A stretch of 64,000 bases of DNA from positions 18,549-82,548 of the forward strand of contig JAEHCK010000005.1 in assembly GCA_020696345.1 (NCBI GenBank), read 5' to 3'. The position numbers and the translations under genes are program-made. This document shows, one piece after another, positions 62,301 through 64,000 of the stretch. Origin of the DNA: Thermoplasmata archaeon (GTDB taxonomy: Archaea; Thermoplasmatota; Penumbrarchaeia; JAEHCK01). The notes under the pieces were generated by a model that saw only the letters and a program-made list of their open reading frames with translations, had not been told where the DNA came from and ran no database searches. Within the stretch, counting starts at the first letter, position 1; each line of letters opens with the position of its first letter.

Positions 62301-63428
62301 ATGAAAAAATCAACGAATTCTCAACAATCATGTGAAGAGTTCAAAAAGATATATCCTACTAAAAAATTTGTATTCGGTATAACTATTAAAGATATGGTTG
62401 AATTATTTCTTTTAACTTTTATCCCATTCATCTTAATAATTTTATTATTACAACCTTATACTTTTGGCGTTCATGGGGAAATGACTTCCAGATGTGATGA
62501 GACTATAATTTTTGATGGGAATAATACTTACACATTACCTAGTGAGAGACATGGATCCAATAGGGTTGGTAACTTTGATGGTGACGTGAAATTTGATGGA
62601 AGGTGGGGTTTTCATGGTTGGGTAATATGCAATGGAAAAATTTCTCCGGGAGGACAAGTTACAATCAAAAATACAAATTTTTCATATGAGTATATATCTG
62701 AAAACTGGCAAGGTGGGGGCGGTGGGGATAGTTATTCATATATCAAATTTGATGGCGATAAAGGTGATATGGAAAATGGAGTCCCATATTATTATTTTGG
62801 ATTTATTGGATTATTTTTTGGGCTAGTATTTTGGGTAATGAGAATGGATTTAAAACAAAAAGAGATAAGATCAAGATTTGTTTTTTATTCATTTTTATCT
62901 ATATGGCCTTTTATTTATTTGCTTGCAATGTCTTTTTGGATGTGTAGTTTTGTCATCCCTTTAGTTTTTTTGATATCTATCATTTTCTTAATTGGAATGA
63001 AGAAAAGAATATTGTATAAACATATTTCTAATTATAAACAATCCATATTTATTATGGGAATCTTTTTGTTAATTTTCTCGTTAATAGTATTTATTTACCC
63101 GATTCAAACAAGTAACTTTACAGATAATGGAAGGGCCCCAGCAAATCATATCTATTTTGGATTGATTGGTATTTTCATGTCAATTTATCCAATTAACATT
63201 GGAATGATCCCTTCTAAAAGAATTAAAGATGTTTTTAGAATCCATTGCTATTATTGTAAAAGAAAAGTTAGATTTGTTAGTATGTACAAATCATGGTTTT
63301 GCGATAATTGTAATATACATTTACAGATTAATATTTGTAAAAAATGTGATCAACAAATGATATATAACTGGAATATTCATAGATGGATCTGTCCAAAATG
63401 CCTAGCGGTCTTAGGCTATGGCGCATAA
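62301..63428 (+). CDS. Six-helix membrane protein with two C-terminal zinc ribbons
   Basis: A 375-residue protein with predicted helices near 34-52, 163-181, 192-211, 213-233, 248-267 and 283-301. A Gly/Asp-rich external loop lies between helices 1 and 2 (about 55-160). The C terminus has two zinc ribbons: C316-x2-C319...C334-x2-C337 and C346-x2-C349...C364-x2-C367. I do not recognise the family. Codon use is strongly AT-biased compared with ileS, and the gene lies between two group II intron remnants, so acquisition by transfer is plausible. ATG at 62301 with GATAGG upstream. Confidence 0.72.
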   Translation: MKKSTNSQQSCEEFKKIYPTKKFVFGITIKDMVELFLLTFIPFILIILLLQPYTFGVHGEMTSRCDETIIFDGNNTYTLPSERHGSNRVGNFDGDVKFDGRWGFHGWVICNGKISPGGQVTIKNTNFSYEYISENWQGGGGGDSYSYIKFDGDKGDMENGVPYYYFGFIGLFFGLVFWVMRMDLKQKEIRSRFVFYSFLSIWPFIYLLAMSFWMCSFVIPLVFLISIIFLIGMKKRILYKHISNYKQSIFIMGIFLLIFSLIVFIYPIQTSNFTDNGRAPANHIYFGLIGIFMSIYPINIGMIPSKRIKDVFRIHCYYCKRKVRFVSMYKSWFCDNCNIHLQINICKKCDQQMIYNWNIHRWICPKCLAVLGYGA

Positions 63429-63551
63429 GATTATAGTGCACTATAAATCGTTCCAAACACAGATAGAATTAATGAAATTATGGAAAGTGAAAAGGTAAAA
63501 GGCAAAGTCGAAATAAAAACTGGAATTTACACGGATTGATTTGATGGTTTG

Positions 63552-63614
63552 AAACCACGAATACACACGAATTGGCACGAATGTTATATACCCATTCGTG
63601 TTAATTCGTGGTTT
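63552..63614. repeat. Palindromic CCACGAAT element
   Basis: AAACCACGAAT (63552-63562) and ATTCGTGGTTT (63604-63614) are exact complements, and the inside carries further CACGAAT/ATTCGTG words. It is similar in composition to the inverted repeat at 3210-3291. A REP-like dispersed element is the simplest reading. Confidence 0.6.
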
Positions 63615-63650
63615 ATTAAAGGCGTGAGGTTTTTGTACCACGAAGCCCCA

Positions 63651-63792
63651 CAAGAGTCGGAGTACCGATGCAGGGCACATGGGCGAACAACTCGTAGTAG
63701 CGATGAACTTCCTTAATAAGAGCCGGATGGATCGAGAGGTTCACGTACGGTTCTGTGAGGGCGTGGTGGTGAGACACACTTCGCTACTCGAT
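63651..63792 (+). mobile_element. Group II intron 3' end with intact domain V
   Basis: Bases 63720-63753 form a canonical 34-nt domain V: lower stem GAGCCG with CGGTTC, two-base bulge region, upper stem GGATC with GGTTC, closed by a GAGA (GNRA) tetraloop. A domain VI-like segment follows and ends CTACTCGAT (AY end) at 63792. Upstream, AGTCGGAGTACCGATGCAGG and GTAGTAGCGATGAAC (from 63651) resemble sequence between intron reverse transcriptase genes and domain V. The 5' domains and the maturase gene are absent within the 220 bases since the preceding gene, so this is a truncated copy. Confidence 0.65.
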
Positions 63793-63825
63793 GTGTGCCA
63801 CGAAGCTGTGCAAGATATGAGGGTT

Positions 63826-63925
63826 AGGCTCTGTTTAAGTTCCGTTTATCAGGCTCTGTTTAAATTCCGCTTGTTAGGCTCTGTTTAAGTTCCGCTTATC
63901 AGGCTCTGCTTATATTTCGTTGGTT
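63826..63925. repeat. 25-bp tandem array (array D), four units, followed by inverted words
   Basis: Four units beginning AGGCTCTG at 63826, 63851, 63876 and 63901 are exactly 25 bp apart (AGGCTCTGTTTAAGTTCCGC type). From about 63950 to the window edge, GAGCCTAT words (63956 and 63988) occur in the opposite orientation, suggesting another fold-back array that continues outside the window. Confidence 0.85.
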
Positions 63926-64000
63926 TAGGTTCGGGTATCATAAGATATTAACCCCGAGCCTATATCAGCTAAAATATATTAGAGCCCGAGCCTATCTCAG

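Noticed and set aside
63679..63888. 69-residue frame at the right end
   Set aside because: It runs through the group II intron domain V/VI and the 25-bp array, so it is not a gene.

Overview
The window reads as archaeal chromosome, most likely a mesophilic, uncultured euryarchaeon of the Thermoplasmatota type. The evidence is archaeal-only genes (ribosomal proteins L15e and L18e, RNA polymerase subunit N, initiation factor aIF1A, HdrB/HdrC heterodisulfide reductase subunits), TATA boxes about 25 bases upstream of leaderless starts, and GGTGAT-type ribosome binding sites on other genes. The lineage is inferred from gene content, and no rRNA or tRNA gene was found to confirm it.

Layout. 1-5.9 kb: the 5' part of a DHH phosphoesterase (minus strand, cut by the left edge), hdrC-hdrB, a small unknown gene, a GC-rich island that may be a structured RNA, a SemiSWEET transporter, a family 2 glycosyltransferase and L15e. 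5.9-7.6 kb: a Cas4-like PD-(D/E)XK Fe-S nuclease whose two halves are separated by eight predicted membrane helices built as four repeated hairpins; this is the most unusual gene here. 7.9-20.3 kb: a four-gene minus-strand operon (giant transglutaminase/TSP3/DUF4129 protein, DUF4350-like protein, DUF58 protein, 8-TM protein), which resembles the MoxR-DUF58-transglutaminase systems but has no MoxR gene. 20.7-24.8 kb: a small gene, a coiled-coil/HhH protein, the L18e-L13-S9-RpoN operon and a J-domain protein with four zinc ribbons. 25.3-41.9 kb: three large cell-surface proteins (papain-like protease with beta-helix and Ig repeats; cadherin-like protein; beta-helix/Ig protein) that share a signal peptide, repeats, one C-terminal membrane helix and a charged cytoplasmic tail. 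A histidine phosphatase lies between the first two. 42.3-48.6 kb: metabolic genes (cobalamin-binding methylmalonyl-CoA mutase subunit, MeaB GTPase, glycerol kinase-like FGGY kinase), aIF1A, an M28 peptidase and cysteine synthase. 49.2-58.3 kb: a second surface cluster (eight-repeat/PKD protein, a membrane-anchored winged-helix regulator with a large ectodomain, a WD40 lipoprotein). 58.6-64 kb: isoleucyl-tRNA synthetase, repeats, decayed group II intron 3' ends and a membrane protein with zinc ribbons.

Three themes cross the window. First, much coding capacity goes to very large, single-anchor, calcium-binding or Ig-repeat surface proteins. Second, spaces downstream of stop codons hold two kinds of repetitive DNA: tandem arrays with an exact 27-bp (or 25-bp) period, some turning back on themselves as large inverted repeats, and AT-rich word-like CCAA/TTCCAA spacers. 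Third, two core information-processing genes (RpoN and aIF1A) appear to start at non-AUG codons (ATT and CTG) placed 3-4 bases after a good ribosome binding site. For aIF1A, a factor that controls start-codon choice, this suggests autoregulation.
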